Shown here piece by piece: positions 1 through 7,929 of a stretch of 30,172 nucleotides of DNA. Source of the stretch: an uncultured Bacteroides sp. (GTDB taxonomy: Bacteria > Bacteroidota > Bacteroidia > Bacteroidales > Bacteroidaceae); assembly GCA_900544075.1 (NCBI GenBank), contig UQTJ01000035.1, positions 1 through 30,172 on the forward strand, read 5' to 3'. Each line of letters starts with the position of its first letter. The stretch's first letter is position 1. The translations under genes were made by a program, and so were the position numbers. The notes below the pieces were generated by a model that ran no database searches, had not been told where the DNA came from, and saw only the letters and a list, made by a program, of their open reading frames with translations.

Positions 1-49
1 CCCTTTCAAGAATGAAAATCTTGCGTCCTAACCGATAGACGAACGGGCC
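1..49 (-). tRNA. tRNA-Glu (anticodon UUC), 5' part only
   Basis: Reading the minus strand from 49 down gives a 7-base acceptor 5' half (GGCCCGT), a D arm (GTCT...GGAC), and an anticodon stem CAAGA/TCTTG enclosing the loop TTTTCAT, hence anticodon TTC. The layout matches bacterial tRNA-Glu. The variable region begins before the window edge; the T arm and acceptor 3' half lie outside. A small CCGG-N5-CCGG hairpin (60-72) sits in the leader between promoter and tRNA. Confidence 0.9.
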
Positions 50-111
50 ATCCTATGTTCCGGAAAATCCGGTTTCTTTGTCGCATCGGTATTGATTTCC
101 GATTGCGGGTG

Positions 112-142
112 CAAAGGTACGAATATTTTTTTAATTTGCAAA
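112..142 (-). promoter_or_regulatory. promoter of tRNA-Glu
   Basis: On the minus strand, TACCTTTG (119-112) fits the Bacteroidetes -7 box TAnnTTTG, and TTG (141-139, within TTTGCAA) lies 19 bp upstream as the -33 box. Transcription would start near 105 and run through a short leader into the tRNA. The 27 bases from 121 to 95 match the putative rRNA promoter at 30109-30135 at 24 positions. Confidence 0.8.
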
Positions 143-294
143 TATTTCGGGATAAAACATGATGAAAAAAGGACAAAACCTGATATACTCTCATACGCAA
201 ATATTGAAGAATATACCAGATTCTGTATTATAATTTCCTTAAAACAAGCTTATTATACTGTTAAGGCGATGTATCTGACATTTTTATGCCGATA

Positions 295-1659
295 TCATAT
301 TTTTTTTACCTCTTCCAGATTTTTTTCTATTTCTTCCTCGCTTAATTCATAGTTTGTGAGGTTTCCGGACAAGTACTGGTCATAAGCGCTCATGTCTATA
401 AGTCCATGGCCTGAGAGGTTGAACAGGATAACTTTCTCTTCTCCTGTTTCTATACATTTCTTTGCTTCGTTTATGGCAGCAGCAATGGCATGACATGATT
501 CCGGAGCCGGAATGATACCCTCGGCTTTGGCAAAAAGAATACCTGCATCGAACGTGTCGAGCTGTTTTATGTCTACAGCTTCCATCAGTCCGTCTTTCAG
601 CAGCTGCGATACTATAACTCCCGCACCGTGGTATCTCAACCCCCCGGCATGAATGTTGGCAGGAGCAAAATTATGTCCTAAAGTGTACATTGGGAGCAGA
701 GGAGTATATCCGGCTTCATCACCGAAATCGTATTCAAACTTACCTCTTGTCAGTTTAGGGCATGAAGCAGGTTCGGCTGCTATGTATCTTGTTTTCTTGC
801 CTTCAAGGATTGTGTGACGCATGAACGGGAAGCATATACCGCCAAAGTTAGAACCGCCACCGAAACATCCTATTATTATGTCAGGATATTCGCCTGCCAT
901 TTCCATCTGCTTTTCTGCTTCCAGTCCGATTATGGTCTGGTGAAGTGTTACGTGGCTTAGAACAGAACCGAGTGTGTATTTACAGTTCGGAGTAGTTCTT
1001 GCCAGTTCTATTGCTTCTGAGATGGCTGTTCCCAATGAGCCCTGATGGTTAGGGTATTTTGTAAGAATATCTTTTCCGGCACGTGTAGACATAGAAGGCG
1101 AAGGAGTTACCTGTGCACCGAATGTCTGCATGATGCTTCTTCTGTACGGCTTCTGCTCGTAGCTTATTTTCACCTGATATACTGCCGCTTCAAGTCCGAA
1201 CACACGTGCGGCATATGATAAAGCTGCTCCCCACTGTCCGGCACCTGTTTCGGTAGTAATGTTCGTTACTCCTTCCAGCTTGCAGTAATATGCCTGTGCA
1301 AGTGCAGAGTTCAGCTTGTGTGAACCGATAGGGCTTACGCTCTCATTTTTGAAATATATGTGTGCCGGTGTACCCAATGCCTTTTCCAGTCCGTATGCAC
1401 GTACCAGAGGAGTACTTCTGTAGTATTTGTACATTTCTCTTACTTCTTCCGGAATCTCTATCCATGCGTCAGTCTGGTTCAGTTCCTGATGACACAATTC
1501 CTTTGCAAAGATAGGGTAGAGGTCTTCTGCTTTCAGAGGTTTTTTAGTCGCAGGGTTTAGTGGCGGCATAGGTTTGTTTTTCATGTCCGCCTGTATGTTA
1601 TACCAGTGTGTAGGTATCTCATTTTCCTTAAGGAAAAATCTTTTCTGTTTTTCGCTCAT
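295..1659 (-). CDS. trpB: TrpB2-type tryptophan synthase beta subunit (PLP enzyme)
   Basis: This 454-residue protein belongs to the long TrpB2 branch of tryptophan synthase beta chains, which join indole and serine to make tryptophan with pyridoxal phosphate. The PLP lysine is K115 in GSHKLNS, the ETGAGQWG substrate loop is at 137-144, and the phosphate-binding GGGSN is at 267-271. The N-terminal extension of about 80 residues and the length (ordinary TrpB is about 400) are typical of TrpB2. The gene stands alone: no trpA or other trp gene is adjacent, which in other organisms is often read as a role in indole salvage. The start at 1659 is supported by a good promoter 25 bp upstream. No convincing terminator was seen after the stop; the 245 bases down to the tRNA are AT-rich. 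Confidence 0.93.
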   Translation of the reverse strand: MSEKQKRFFLKENEIPTHWYNIQADMKNKPMPPLNPATKKPLKAEDLYPIFAKELCHQELNQTDAWIEIPEEVREMYKYYRSTPLVRAYGLEKALGTPAHIYFKNESVSPIGSHKLNSALAQAYYCKLEGVTNITTETGAGQWGAALSYAARVFGLEAAVYQVKISYEQKPYRRSIMQTFGAQVTPSPSMSTRAGKDILTKYPNHQGSLGTAISEAIELARTTPNCKYTLGSVLSHVTLHQTIIGLEAEKQMEMAGEYPDIIIGCFGGGSNFGGICFPFMRHTILEGKKTRYIAAEPASCPKLTRGKFEYDFGDEAGYTPLLPMYTLGHNFAPANIHAGGLRYHGAGVIVSQLLKDGLMEAVDIKQLDTFDAGILFAKAEGIIPAPESCHAIAAAINEAKKCIETGEEKVILFNLSGHGLIDMSAYDQYLSGNLTNYELSEEEIEKNLEEVKKI

Positions 1660-1683
1660 GGCTTATTGTTTTAAAGTTTTGCT

Positions 1684-1713
1684 CAAAAATAGATAAAAAA
1701 GTTTATTTACCAA
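1684..1713 (-). promoter_or_regulatory. promoter of trpB2
   Basis: Minus-strand TATTTTTG (1691-1684) fits TAnnTTTG and is preceded by TTG (1713-1711) with 19 bp between. The transcript would start about 15-20 bases before the ATG at 1659, so the gene has its own promoter. Confidence 0.75.
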
Positions 1714-1836
1714 AGAATTTATCGAATATTTGATACTATAATTGTTGATTTTGTAGAATTATGTAATTTGAGGAGGTGGTAAGGATGTTATTTTGTATTA
1801 TTATACCTTTCGGTTCAAGTTTTTCTGTACTATTGA

Positions 1837-1865
1837 TTGCTTCATAATATTTTTGTGTAAATTTG
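1837..1865 (+). promoter_or_regulatory. promoter of the trkH-trkA operon
   Basis: TTG (1837-1839) and TAAATTTG (1858-1865) are 18 bp apart and fit the -33/-7 pair. The predicted transcript start near 1872 lies downstream of the upstream in-frame TTG at 1793, so translation must begin at the ATG at 1892. Confidence 0.7.
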
Positions 1866-1891
1866 CATATCTCTATAAAACAAAGAAGTAC

Positions 1892-3718
1892 ATGGATAAT
1901 TGGGAACGTCTTTTATTATATAGAAAAAAGCTTGTATTGCCTCGTGTATATCAGTTGGTAGACTGGTTCTCCTGGCTTGCTTGTTTTTTCGCAATATTGT
2001 TTATTGCATCTATAGTTTACCGTTATGGATTTACTGTCACCGAGGAAGTTCACTCGGTGCTACACAGTGTTTCAAATGCAGTCTGGATTGTTTTTCTTAT
2101 CAATACCACATTGAGTCATTTGTTTTCGAATGATGGTTCTGCCAAGTTTACGGTCTGGACATGGCTGCTGGATGTCTGCCTCTATCTGACTCTTCTGCCG
2201 GTGGTATTTCATTTGTCGGAACCGGGTAATGCAGCTTACTGGATATGGATATTCTTTAATAGTACTTATTACAAGGCTGCTGTACTCCTTCTCATGTCGC
2301 TTACACTGCTGTCCGGTTTCTTTGTACGGTTGTTGGGGCGCAAGACAAATCCATCTCTCATTCTCGCATCGAGTTTTCTTATAATCATTTTGGTCGGAGC
2401 CGGACTTCTGATGCTGCCCCGGGCCACCTATAATGGAATATCATGGATAGATGCATTGTTTATTTCAACGAGTGCAACGTGTGTCACAGGCCTTGTGTCG
2501 GTAGATGTGCCTTCCACATTCACCCTTGAAGGACAGATTATAATAATGCTGCTCATCCAGATTGGAGGTCTGGGAGTAATGACCATTACGAGCTTCTTTG
2601 CCATGTTCTTTATGGGAAATACATCCCTCTACAATCAGTTGGCTGTAGGCGATATGATTAGTACCAACTCTCTCAACTCGTTGCTGTCCACATTATTATA
2701 TATATTGGGATTTACACTTGCCATCGAGGGGATAGGCATGGCTCTGATATGGTTTGACATACACGGCACATTGGGGATGACACTGTATGAGGAACTCTAT
2801 TTCTCAGCCTTCCATTCAGTATCGGCATTCTGTAATGCCGGTTTCTCTACTCTGCCCGGCGGTATGGGAAATGATATGGTGATGCACAACCATAATTTCT
2901 TATACATAGTACTGTCCATGCTTATCGTTTTGGGCGGAATAGGTTTCCCTATATTGGTTAATATGAAGGATACGCTTTTCTACTATCTTCGTCATTTCTA
3001 TTCATGGATATTTCATCGCCGACGCAGATTTGTAAAGAAAATTCATCTGTATAATCTTAATACGAAGATTGTTCTGTTTATGACGGCGGTACTTTTATTG
3101 GCCGGTACACTGATAATTCTTCTTTTCGAGTGGAACAATGCCTTCTCCGGAATGGATACTGCCGATAAAGTTGTTCATGCATTCTTCAATTCCGTATGTC
3201 CGCGAACGGCAGGTTTTGCCAGTGTCGGACTGACAACTCTTTCCACCCAGACCCTCCTGCTTATGATAATTCTGATGATGATTGGTGGCGGAACACAGTC
3301 TACGGCAGGTGGTGTGAAGATAAATGTATTTGCCGTTATTCTTATAAATCTGTTTGCCGTGCTTCGTGGGGTGGAAAGAACGTATATACTCCATCGTGAG
3401 ATATCCTACGATTCAGTAAAGCGTTCAAATGCGGCTTTGATACTGTATCTGCTTATAGTCTTTGTGTCTATATTCATCATGACAGTAGTCGAACCTCAGG
3501 CCTCGGTTATGGCATTGGTTTTCGAATGTGTGTCGGCACTGAGTACGGTAGGCTCGAGTCTGGATCTCACTCCGTCATTGGGCAATGCAGGGAAAATGAT
3601 AATAATAGTTCTGATGTTTGTCGGCCGTGTGGGAGCATTTACTCTTGTCAGCGGACTAATCAGACAGGAGAAAAAGAAGAACTATAAATATCCGAGTGAT
3701 AATATAATAATAAACTGA
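1892..3718 (+). CDS. trkH: Trk/Ktr-type potassium uptake protein, membrane subunit
   Basis: This 608-residue polytopic membrane protein is the K+-translocating subunit of a Trk/Ktr system. Four filter loops are visible: SATCVTGL near residue 195, SAFCNAGFS near 312, NSVCPRTAGFAS near 434 and SALSTVGSS near 548, each with the conserved glycine. About four extra hydrophobic segments precede the first repeat, so the protein is longer than a typical TrkH (about 480). The reading frame stays open upstream to a TTG at 1793, but the ATG at 1892 is chosen because the promoter ends at 1865. It is followed after 23 bp by its regulatory partner, and the two almost certainly form one transcript and one complex in the inner membrane. 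Confidence 0.93.
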   Translation: MDNWERLLLYRKKLVLPRVYQLVDWFSWLACFFAILFIASIVYRYGFTVTEEVHSVLHSVSNAVWIVFLINTTLSHLFSNDGSAKFTVWTWLLDVCLYLTLLPVVFHLSEPGNAAYWIWIFFNSTYYKAAVLLLMSLTLLSGFFVRLLGRKTNPSLILASSFLIIILVGAGLLMLPRATYNGISWIDALFISTSATCVTGLVSVDVPSTFTLEGQIIIMLLIQIGGLGVMTITSFFAMFFMGNTSLYNQLAVGDMISTNSLNSLLSTLLYILGFTLAIEGIGMALIWFDIHGTLGMTLYEELYFSAFHSVSAFCNAGFSTLPGGMGNDMVMHNHNFLYIVLSMLIVLGGIGFPILVNMKDTLFYYLRHFYSWIFHRRRRFVKKIHLYNLNTKIVLFMTAVLLLAGTLIILLFEWNNAFSGMDTADKVVHAFFNSVCPRTAGFASVGLTTLSTQTLLLMIILMMIGGGTQSTAGGVKINVFAVILINLFAVLRGVERTYILHREISYDSVKRSNAALILYLLIVFVSIFIMTVVEPQASVMALVFECVSALSTVGSSLDLTPSLGNAGKMIIIVLMFVGRVGAFTLVSGLIRQEKKKNYKYPSDNIIIN

Positions 3719-3741
3719 TTAATCTATAAAAAATACGCGAT

Positions 3742-4431
3742 ATGAAATATCTCATTATAGGGTTAGGCAATTATGGAGGAGTGTTGGCCGAAGAGCTTAC
3801 AGCCCTTGGTCATGAAGTCATTGGAGTGGATTCTGAAGCGCTTCAGGCGGAACGATATAAAGAAAAGGTTGCCACAACATACGTTCTTGACGCTACGGAC
3901 GATATGGCTCTCTCGGTTCTGCCGTTTAATGGTGTGGATATAGTTATAGTGGCCATAGGGGAGAATTTCGGAGCCTCAGTAAGGATAGTGTCATTGCTTA
4001 AAAAACGAAATGTGAAACATATCTATGCCCGTGCAGTGGATGATGTGCATAAGGCTGTGTTGGATGCATTTTCGTTGGACAGGATACTTACCCCCGAAAA
4101 GGATGCTGCCAGACTTCTTGTTCAGTTGCTTGAACTTGATGCAGAGGTAGAGCATTTCTCCGTAGATGACAACAATTATGTTTTTAAGTTTGCTGTACCG
4201 GCCAAGCTGGTAGGTTATAAAATCAGTGAGCTTAATTTAGAGCAGGAATTCAGACTTCGTATTATTTCTGTCGTTATGGGAAAGCAGACTTCTAATTTCC
4301 TTGGAATATCAAAAAAAGAGTATGTTTCTACAATAGATTATTCCGAGGATTATGACTTGAAGGAAGAGGACGGTTTGGTTTGCTATGGACAGTATTCCGA
4401 TTTTATGAAGTTCTGGAAGTCTGTAAAATAG
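3742..4431 (+). CDS. trkA: Trk/Ktr potassium uptake regulatory subunit (RCK domain)
   Basis: This 229-residue cytosolic protein carries one RCK unit: an N-terminal Rossmann fold with GLGNYGG at 7-13 and an acidic residue ending the second strand (VIGVDS), then a C-terminal RCK_C-like domain from about 140. Such proteins form rings under the TrkH/KtrB subunit and gate it in response to nucleotides. The length matches single-RCK KtrA, about half of E. coli TrkA, which has two RCK units. It lies 23 bp after trkH on the same strand. No ordinary terminator follows; instead the 22-bp-period repeat region begins 15 bases after the stop. Confidence 0.93.
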   Translation: MKYLIIGLGNYGGVLAEELTALGHEVIGVDSEALQAERYKEKVATTYVLDATDDMALSVLPFNGVDIVIVAIGENFGASVRIVSLLKKRNVKHIYARAVDDVHKAVLDAFSLDRILTPEKDAARLLVQLLELDAEVEHFSVDDNNYVFKFAVPAKLVGYKISELNLEQEFRLRIISVVMGKQTSNFLGISKKEYVSTIDYSEDYDLKEEDGLVCYGQYSDFMKFWKSVK

Positions 4432-4446
4432 TCCTTTGACGCTAAC

Positions 4447-4661
4447 TTAAATACTGTTTAAATGGTTTTTAAATACTGTTTAATCACCATTTAAAACTCG
4501 GTAATGATTATAATCTGAACTCCTGTGAACACTAAATGAATGCTTAGTGAACGTTAAATGAACGCCCGGTGAACGATAAACAGTCAACCAAAATCAGGAA
4601 AGGACAGTTTCATAGGGCGTTCATTTGCCGTTCATTTTGTGTTCATTTGCCGTTCACTGAA
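4447..4661. repeat. intergenic 11/22-bp phased repeat array (first island)
   Basis: Three blocks share an 11-bp step. TTAAA(T) words start at 4447, 4458, 4469, 4480 (TTAAT) and 4491. TGAAC/TGAAT words start at 4526, 4537, 4548, 4559 and 4570. The inverted word [CT]GTTCA starts at 4618, 4629, 4640 and 4651. Alternate units are more alike, so the true period is 22: TTAAATACTGT occurs at both 4447 and 4469, and TGAACnnTAAA at 4526, 4548 and 4570. Blocks two and three face each other; for example TAAATGAACGCCC (4555-4567) can pair with GGGCGTTCATTT (4615-4626). The array lies between the convergent genes trkA and mltG. No reading frame of note covers it. Confidence 0.85.
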
Positions 4662-4681
4662 GAGCTGTCAGAAATATAAAT

Positions 4682-4700
4682 CTGCATGTTTGGGTTGCAG
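4682..4700 (-). terminator. weak hairpin after mltG
   Basis: CTGCA (4682-4686) and TGCAG (4696-4700) pair around a 9-base loop one base beyond the mltG stop codon. The following bases on the minus strand (ATTTATATTT) are T-rich but interrupted, so termination here would be weak. Confidence 0.35.
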
Positions 4701-4701
4701 T

Positions 4702-5727
4702 TTATTTAATATTTCTTCTGTTCAGCGCCTGCTGGTATTTTCTGGCATTTCTGTTGTGCTCGCTAAGGTTGGAGGCAAAGTTATGGGTTCCCGAGAAGTC
4801 TTCCTTTGCGCACATGTATATATAATTATGTCTGGAATAATTCAGTACACTGTTGATTCCTGCCACTGAAGGTATTCTTATAGGGCCTGGAGGAAGTCCG
4901 GCATACTTGTATGTATTATAAGGGCTGTCTATTTCCAGATGCTTGAACAGAATCCTTCTGAGTCCGAAGTCCTGATGGCTGAACTTTACTGTTGGGTCAG
5001 CCTGGAGGAGCATTCCGCGTTTAAGTCTGTTGATATATAGTCCGGCCACGAGAGGCTTTTCTGCATTATTGGCTGTCTCTTCGTCCACTATAGAAGCGAG
5101 AGTACAGACTTCCTCCTTCGTCATATCAAGCGATTTGGCTTTCTCCGTACGTTCTGCATTCCAGAAAGCCTTGTTCTCCTTTATCATTCTTTTGATGAAA
5201 CTTTCGGCAGACATATTCCAGTACACCTCGTATGTGTTTGGAATGAACAGTGCCGGAATGGTGGCCTTACTGTATCCGATGGAATCTATAAAGTTGCTGT
5301 CGTTCAGCAATGTTATTATGCTTGTAGAGTCTGCCATAATCTGTCCGGCAATTCTTGACGCTAATTTATCCATCGTTCTTACGCTTGGCACAACAAGTCT
5401 GACAGGTGTTTGCCTTCCGGCTTTCAGCGTTCGGAATGCTTCAAGTGTCGTTGTTTGAGAACTCATCCTGTATGCCCCGGGGAATATATTGCTGTCATAT
5501 CCTTTTATCTTTGCCAACAGCTTTATACCTGTCATGCTTTCAGGGTGCAGGTTTGTCTCAATCTTTGCGAACACAGAATCGGCATTGTCGTCTTCGTCTA
5601 TATAAATGAATGTTGGGCCGGCTGTTCTGAACGGTTTGCTGAATAATAATGAATATGTACTTATGGATATACCGGCCAGTATTATAACTATTATAGAGAT
5701 GGATATAAATAAAGTTTTCTTCTTCAT
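4702..5727 (-). CDS. mltG: endolytic murein transglycosylase MltG (YceG family)
   Basis: This 341-residue protein starts with MKKK and one hydrophobic segment (about residues 5-27), placing the rest in the periplasm. The YceG/MltG core follows, with the conserved block ASIVDEET (211-218) that holds the catalytic glutamate, then GLYINRL and LQADPTVKF. MltG cleaves nascent peptidoglycan glycan strands and is thought to set their length. The frame is open upstream to 5778, but the ATG at 5727 is chosen because the -7 box lies at 5749-5756 and a signal-anchor starts directly after this methionine. It is a single-gene unit placed just beyond the grpE-dnaJ terminator. Confidence 0.92.
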   Translation of the reverse strand: MKKKTLFISISIIVIILAGISISTYSLLFSKPFRTAGPTFIYIDEDDNADSVFAKIETNLHPESMTGIKLLAKIKGYDSNIFPGAYRMSSQTTTLEAFRTLKAGRQTPVRLVVPSVRTMDKLASRIAGQIMADSTSIITLLNDSNFIDSIGYSKATIPALFIPNTYEVYWNMSAESFIKRMIKENKAFWNAERTEKAKSLDMTKEEVCTLASIVDEETANNAEKPLVAGLYINRLKRGMLLQADPTVKFSHQDFGLRRILFKHLEIDSPYNTYKYAGLPPGPIRIPSVAGINSVLNYSRHNYIYMCAKEDFSGTHNFASNLSEHNRNARKYQQALNRRNIK

Positions 5728-5748
5728 ATAAAACAATTTTTTGAGGTG

Positions 5749-5778
5749 CAAAGATACTGATAAAACTGTGTTATACAA
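5749..5778 (-). promoter_or_regulatory. promoter of mltG
   Basis: Minus-strand TATCTTTG (5756-5749) and TTG (5778-5776), 19 bp apart, fit the Bacteroidetes promoter. The -33 box overlaps the T-tract of the dnaJ terminator, so the two units abut closely. Confidence 0.75.
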
Positions 5779-5802
5779 AAAAAGAGCGGTTTTAGCCGCT
5801 CT
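5776..5802 (-). terminator. terminator of the grpE-dnaJ operon
   Basis: The minus strand reads AGAGCGGC-TAAA-ACCGCTCT followed by a run of seven more T: an 8-bp stem (5802-5783) with a U-tract (5782-5776), about 20 bases after the dnaJ stop. Confidence 0.9.
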
Positions 5803-5824
5803 CGTTTCTTTGTTATATCCTGTT

Positions 5825-7006
5825 TTAATCGAATAAGCTTCTGAACTTCTTGAAGATTTTCTCTTTCAGGCTTGTGTTAGGCTTGAAGCTTTCAGATTCC
5901 TGCCATTTTTCCAGTGCCTGACGTTCTTCTTTTGTCAGAGTTTCAGGGATGTAGACACTTACATTAACCAACAGGTCACCTGTTCCTGTACTATATCCGT
6001 AGCTGTTGATATTAGGCAGACCTTTGCCTCTCAGGCGGAGAACCTTTCCTGGCTGTGTTCCCGGTTCAATCTTGATTTTAGCCTTGCCGTCTATTGTAGG
6101 GATTTCCACTGTGCCTCCAAGTGCTGCCTGAGGAACGCTTAGGAGCAGGTTATAAATAAGGTCGCTTTCATCTCTTATCAGTTCAGGATGCTTTTCTTCT
6201 TCTATCAGAACCAGCAAGTCGCCTGCCACACCGTTGTGCTTTCCGGCATTACCCTTACCGTTGATAGTAACCTGCATACCTTCTGCCACTCCGGCAGGGA
6301 TTTTTACTGTAACGACTTCTTCGCCGTAAACCACACCTTCGCCGTTACATTCCTTACACTTGTTCTTGATGATTTTTCCTTCACCGTTACACTGAGGACA
6401 TACAGACTGTGTCTGCATCATTCCAAAGATACTCTGCTGAGTGCGAGTAACGCTACCTGTACCGTGACATGTAGGACATGTTTCAGTACCGCTGTTGCCC
6501 TCGGCACCTGTTCCGTGACAGTGTGAGCAAGGAACATATTTCTTTACCTTGAACTTCTTTTCTGTTCCTTCAGCAATTTCCTTCAGCGTAAGTTTTGCCT
6601 TTACCCTGAGGTCTGCACCACGGAATTTGCGCTGTCTTGGCTGGCCTCCGCTACCTCCGAAACCGCCAAAGCCTCCGAAGCCTCCGTGTCCGCCGAAGAT
6701 ATCGCCGAACATAGAGAAGATATCGTCCATAGACATTCCCTGTCCGCCGAAACCGCCATAACCGCCTCCGGCTGCTCCGCCTACACCGGCATGACCGAAC
6801 TGGTCGTAGCGTGAACGTTTGTCAGGGTTGCTGAGCACTTCGTATGCCTCTGCTGCCTCCTTGAACTTTTCTTCAGCTTCCTTGTCTCCCGGATTCTTGT
6901 CAGGGTGGTACTGTATTGCTTTCTTACGGTACGCTTTCTTTATTTCGTCTGCTGTGGCTGTCTTTTCCACGCCAAGCACTTCGTAGTAATCTCTTTTTGT
7001 AGCCAT
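5825..7006 (-). CDS. dnaJ: chaperone DnaJ (Hsp40, type I)
   Basis: This 393-residue type I DnaJ stimulates DnaK ATPase and delivers unfolded proteins. It has an N-terminal J domain with HPD at 34-36, a very glycine/phenylalanine-rich linker (about 74-121, repeats of GGFGGFGG type), and four CxxCxGxG zinc motifs at C160/C163, C177/C180, C203/C206 and C217/C220, followed by the C-terminal substrate-binding beta domains. Length and domain order are standard. The gene follows grpE after 23 bp on the same strand, so the two co-chaperones are probably made from one message; dnaK is not in the window. Confidence 0.97.
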   Translation of the reverse strand: MATKRDYYEVLGVEKTATADEIKKAYRKKAIQYHPDKNPGDKEAEEKFKEAAEAYEVLSNPDKRSRYDQFGHAGVGGAAGGGYGGFGGQGMSMDDIFSMFGDIFGGHGGFGGFGGFGGSGGQPRQRKFRGADLRVKAKLTLKEIAEGTEKKFKVKKYVPCSHCHGTGAEGNSGTETCPTCHGTGSVTRTQQSIFGMMQTQSVCPQCNGEGKIIKNKCKECNGEGVVYGEEVVTVKIPAGVAEGMQVTINGKGNAGKHNGVAGDLLVLIEEEKHPELIRDESDLIYNLLLSVPQAALGGTVEIPTIDGKAKIKIEPGTQPGKVLRLRGKGLPNINSYGYSTGTGDLLVNVSVYIPETLTKEERQALEKWQESESFKPNTSLKEKIFKKFRSLFD

Positions 7007-7029
7007 ATTTGCGATGTGGTTTTATTGTA

Positions 7030-7641
7030 TTATTGTGCAACTACCACTTTGGCGTGGCGTATAACTTTGTCGTTCAGTTTGTAACCTGTCTGTACACAGT
7101 CCAGAACTTTACCCTTCTGTGCTTCTTCAGGAGCCGGAACAAGAGCGATAGCTTCGTGGAAATCTGTATCGAAAGCTTCTCCCACCGGGTTCATCTTTTC
7201 AAGTCCTTCGTGTCCGAGGTTTTTCAGGAACTTCTGGTGTATCAGGTCAATACCTTCGTACATAGCCTTAACGTCGTCTGCCTTCTGCATATTCTGCAAA
7301 GCACGTTCCAAGTCGTCCAGAATAGGGAGGATAGCCGAGATTGCCTTTTCACCACCGTTCTTGATAAGCTCTGCCTTTTCCTTCATTGTACGTTTGCGGT
7401 AATTGTCAAATTCAGCCGACAGACGCAGATATTTGTCCTTATAATCTTCAAGAGCCTGTTTTGTTTCTTCAAGCTCTTTAGCTATTTTTTCTTCTTCTGA
7501 GATTTCAGTTTCTTTTTCTTCGCCGGCATTTTCAGCAGAATTTGTTTCTTCTGTCTGAGTTTCAGCTCCCTGCTGCTGGTTTTCAGCTTCTTCGTTCTTC
7601 AATATTTCTTCTTCCGGATTTTGATTCTGATTTGTACTCAT
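7030..7641 (-). CDS. grpE: nucleotide exchange factor GrpE
   Basis: This 203-residue protein is the DnaK nucleotide exchange factor. The first 50 or so residues are strongly acidic and Gln/Glu-rich and probably disordered. A long coiled-coil helix follows (about 50-120, containing RLSAEFDNYRKRT), and the C-terminal beta domain ends with the typical VQTGYKLNDKVIRHAKVVVA. It is the first gene of the grpE-dnaJ pair. No CIRCE element (TTAGCACTC-N9-GAGTGCTAA) is visible upstream, so HrcA control is not indicated. Confidence 0.96.
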   Translation of the reverse strand: MSTNQNQNPEEEILKNEEAENQQQGAETQTEETNSAENAGEEKETEISEEEKIAKELEETKQALEDYKDKYLRLSAEFDNYRKRTMKEKAELIKNGGEKAISAILPILDDLERALQNMQKADDVKAMYEGIDLIHQKFLKNLGHEGLEKMNPVGEAFDTDFHEAIALVPAPEEAQKGKVLDCVQTGYKLNDKVIRHAKVVVAQ

Positions 7642-7759
7642 GTCTTTATGTTATTTTTTTATTATTAATCTGATGGTTTGTGTGCCGGACTTTTCAGGTA
7701 CGGCCGAAGGTTATACTACAAAAACCGTGCCTATGCCGTCAATCCGTTGAAAACAGCCG

Positions 7760-7792
7760 CAAAATTACTAAAAAACTGACATACTGACACAA
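7760..7792 (-). promoter_or_regulatory. possible promoter of grpE-dnaJ
   Basis: Minus-strand TAATTTTG (7767-7760) fits TAnnTTTG. The nearest TTG (7792-7790) is 22 bp away, longer than the 19-20 bp seen elsewhere in the window, so the assignment is tentative. The leader to the ATG at 7641 would be about 110 bases. Confidence 0.45.
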
Positions 7793-7841
7793 AAAAACTT
7801 ATAAAAAGCCGTGTTCTGGGAGTGATATGCCTTTCACTGCA

Positions 7842-7872
7842 TTGTAAATTAGCGGGATATTTAGTACCTTTG
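7842..7872 (+). promoter_or_regulatory. promoter of the ABC-F gene
   Basis: TTG (7842-7844) and TACCTTTG (7865-7872), 20 bp apart, match the Bacteroidetes -33/-7 consensus exactly. The leader to the ATG at 7930 is about 50 bases. Confidence 0.85.
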
Positions 7873-7929
7873 CACGCAAATTTCAGAATAACAATATTAT
7901 AAGGTATATACATACAAACAAGCTAAAAA

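Noticed and set aside
92..352. Open frame of 86 codons on the plus strand
   Set aside because: It crosses the tRNA-Glu promoter and the 3' end of trpB2 and has no protein-like composition.
5728..5778. N-terminal extension of MltG from 5778
   Set aside because: The -7 box at 5749-5756 lies inside it, and the signal-anchor begins at the ATG at 5727.
6640..6790. Tandem DNA repeat in dnaJ
   Set aside because: It is the normal coding sequence of the Gly/Phe-rich linker of DnaJ.
7642..7929. CIRCE/HrcA operator at grpE
   Set aside because: No TTAGCACTC-N9-GAGTGCTAA or near match on either strand.
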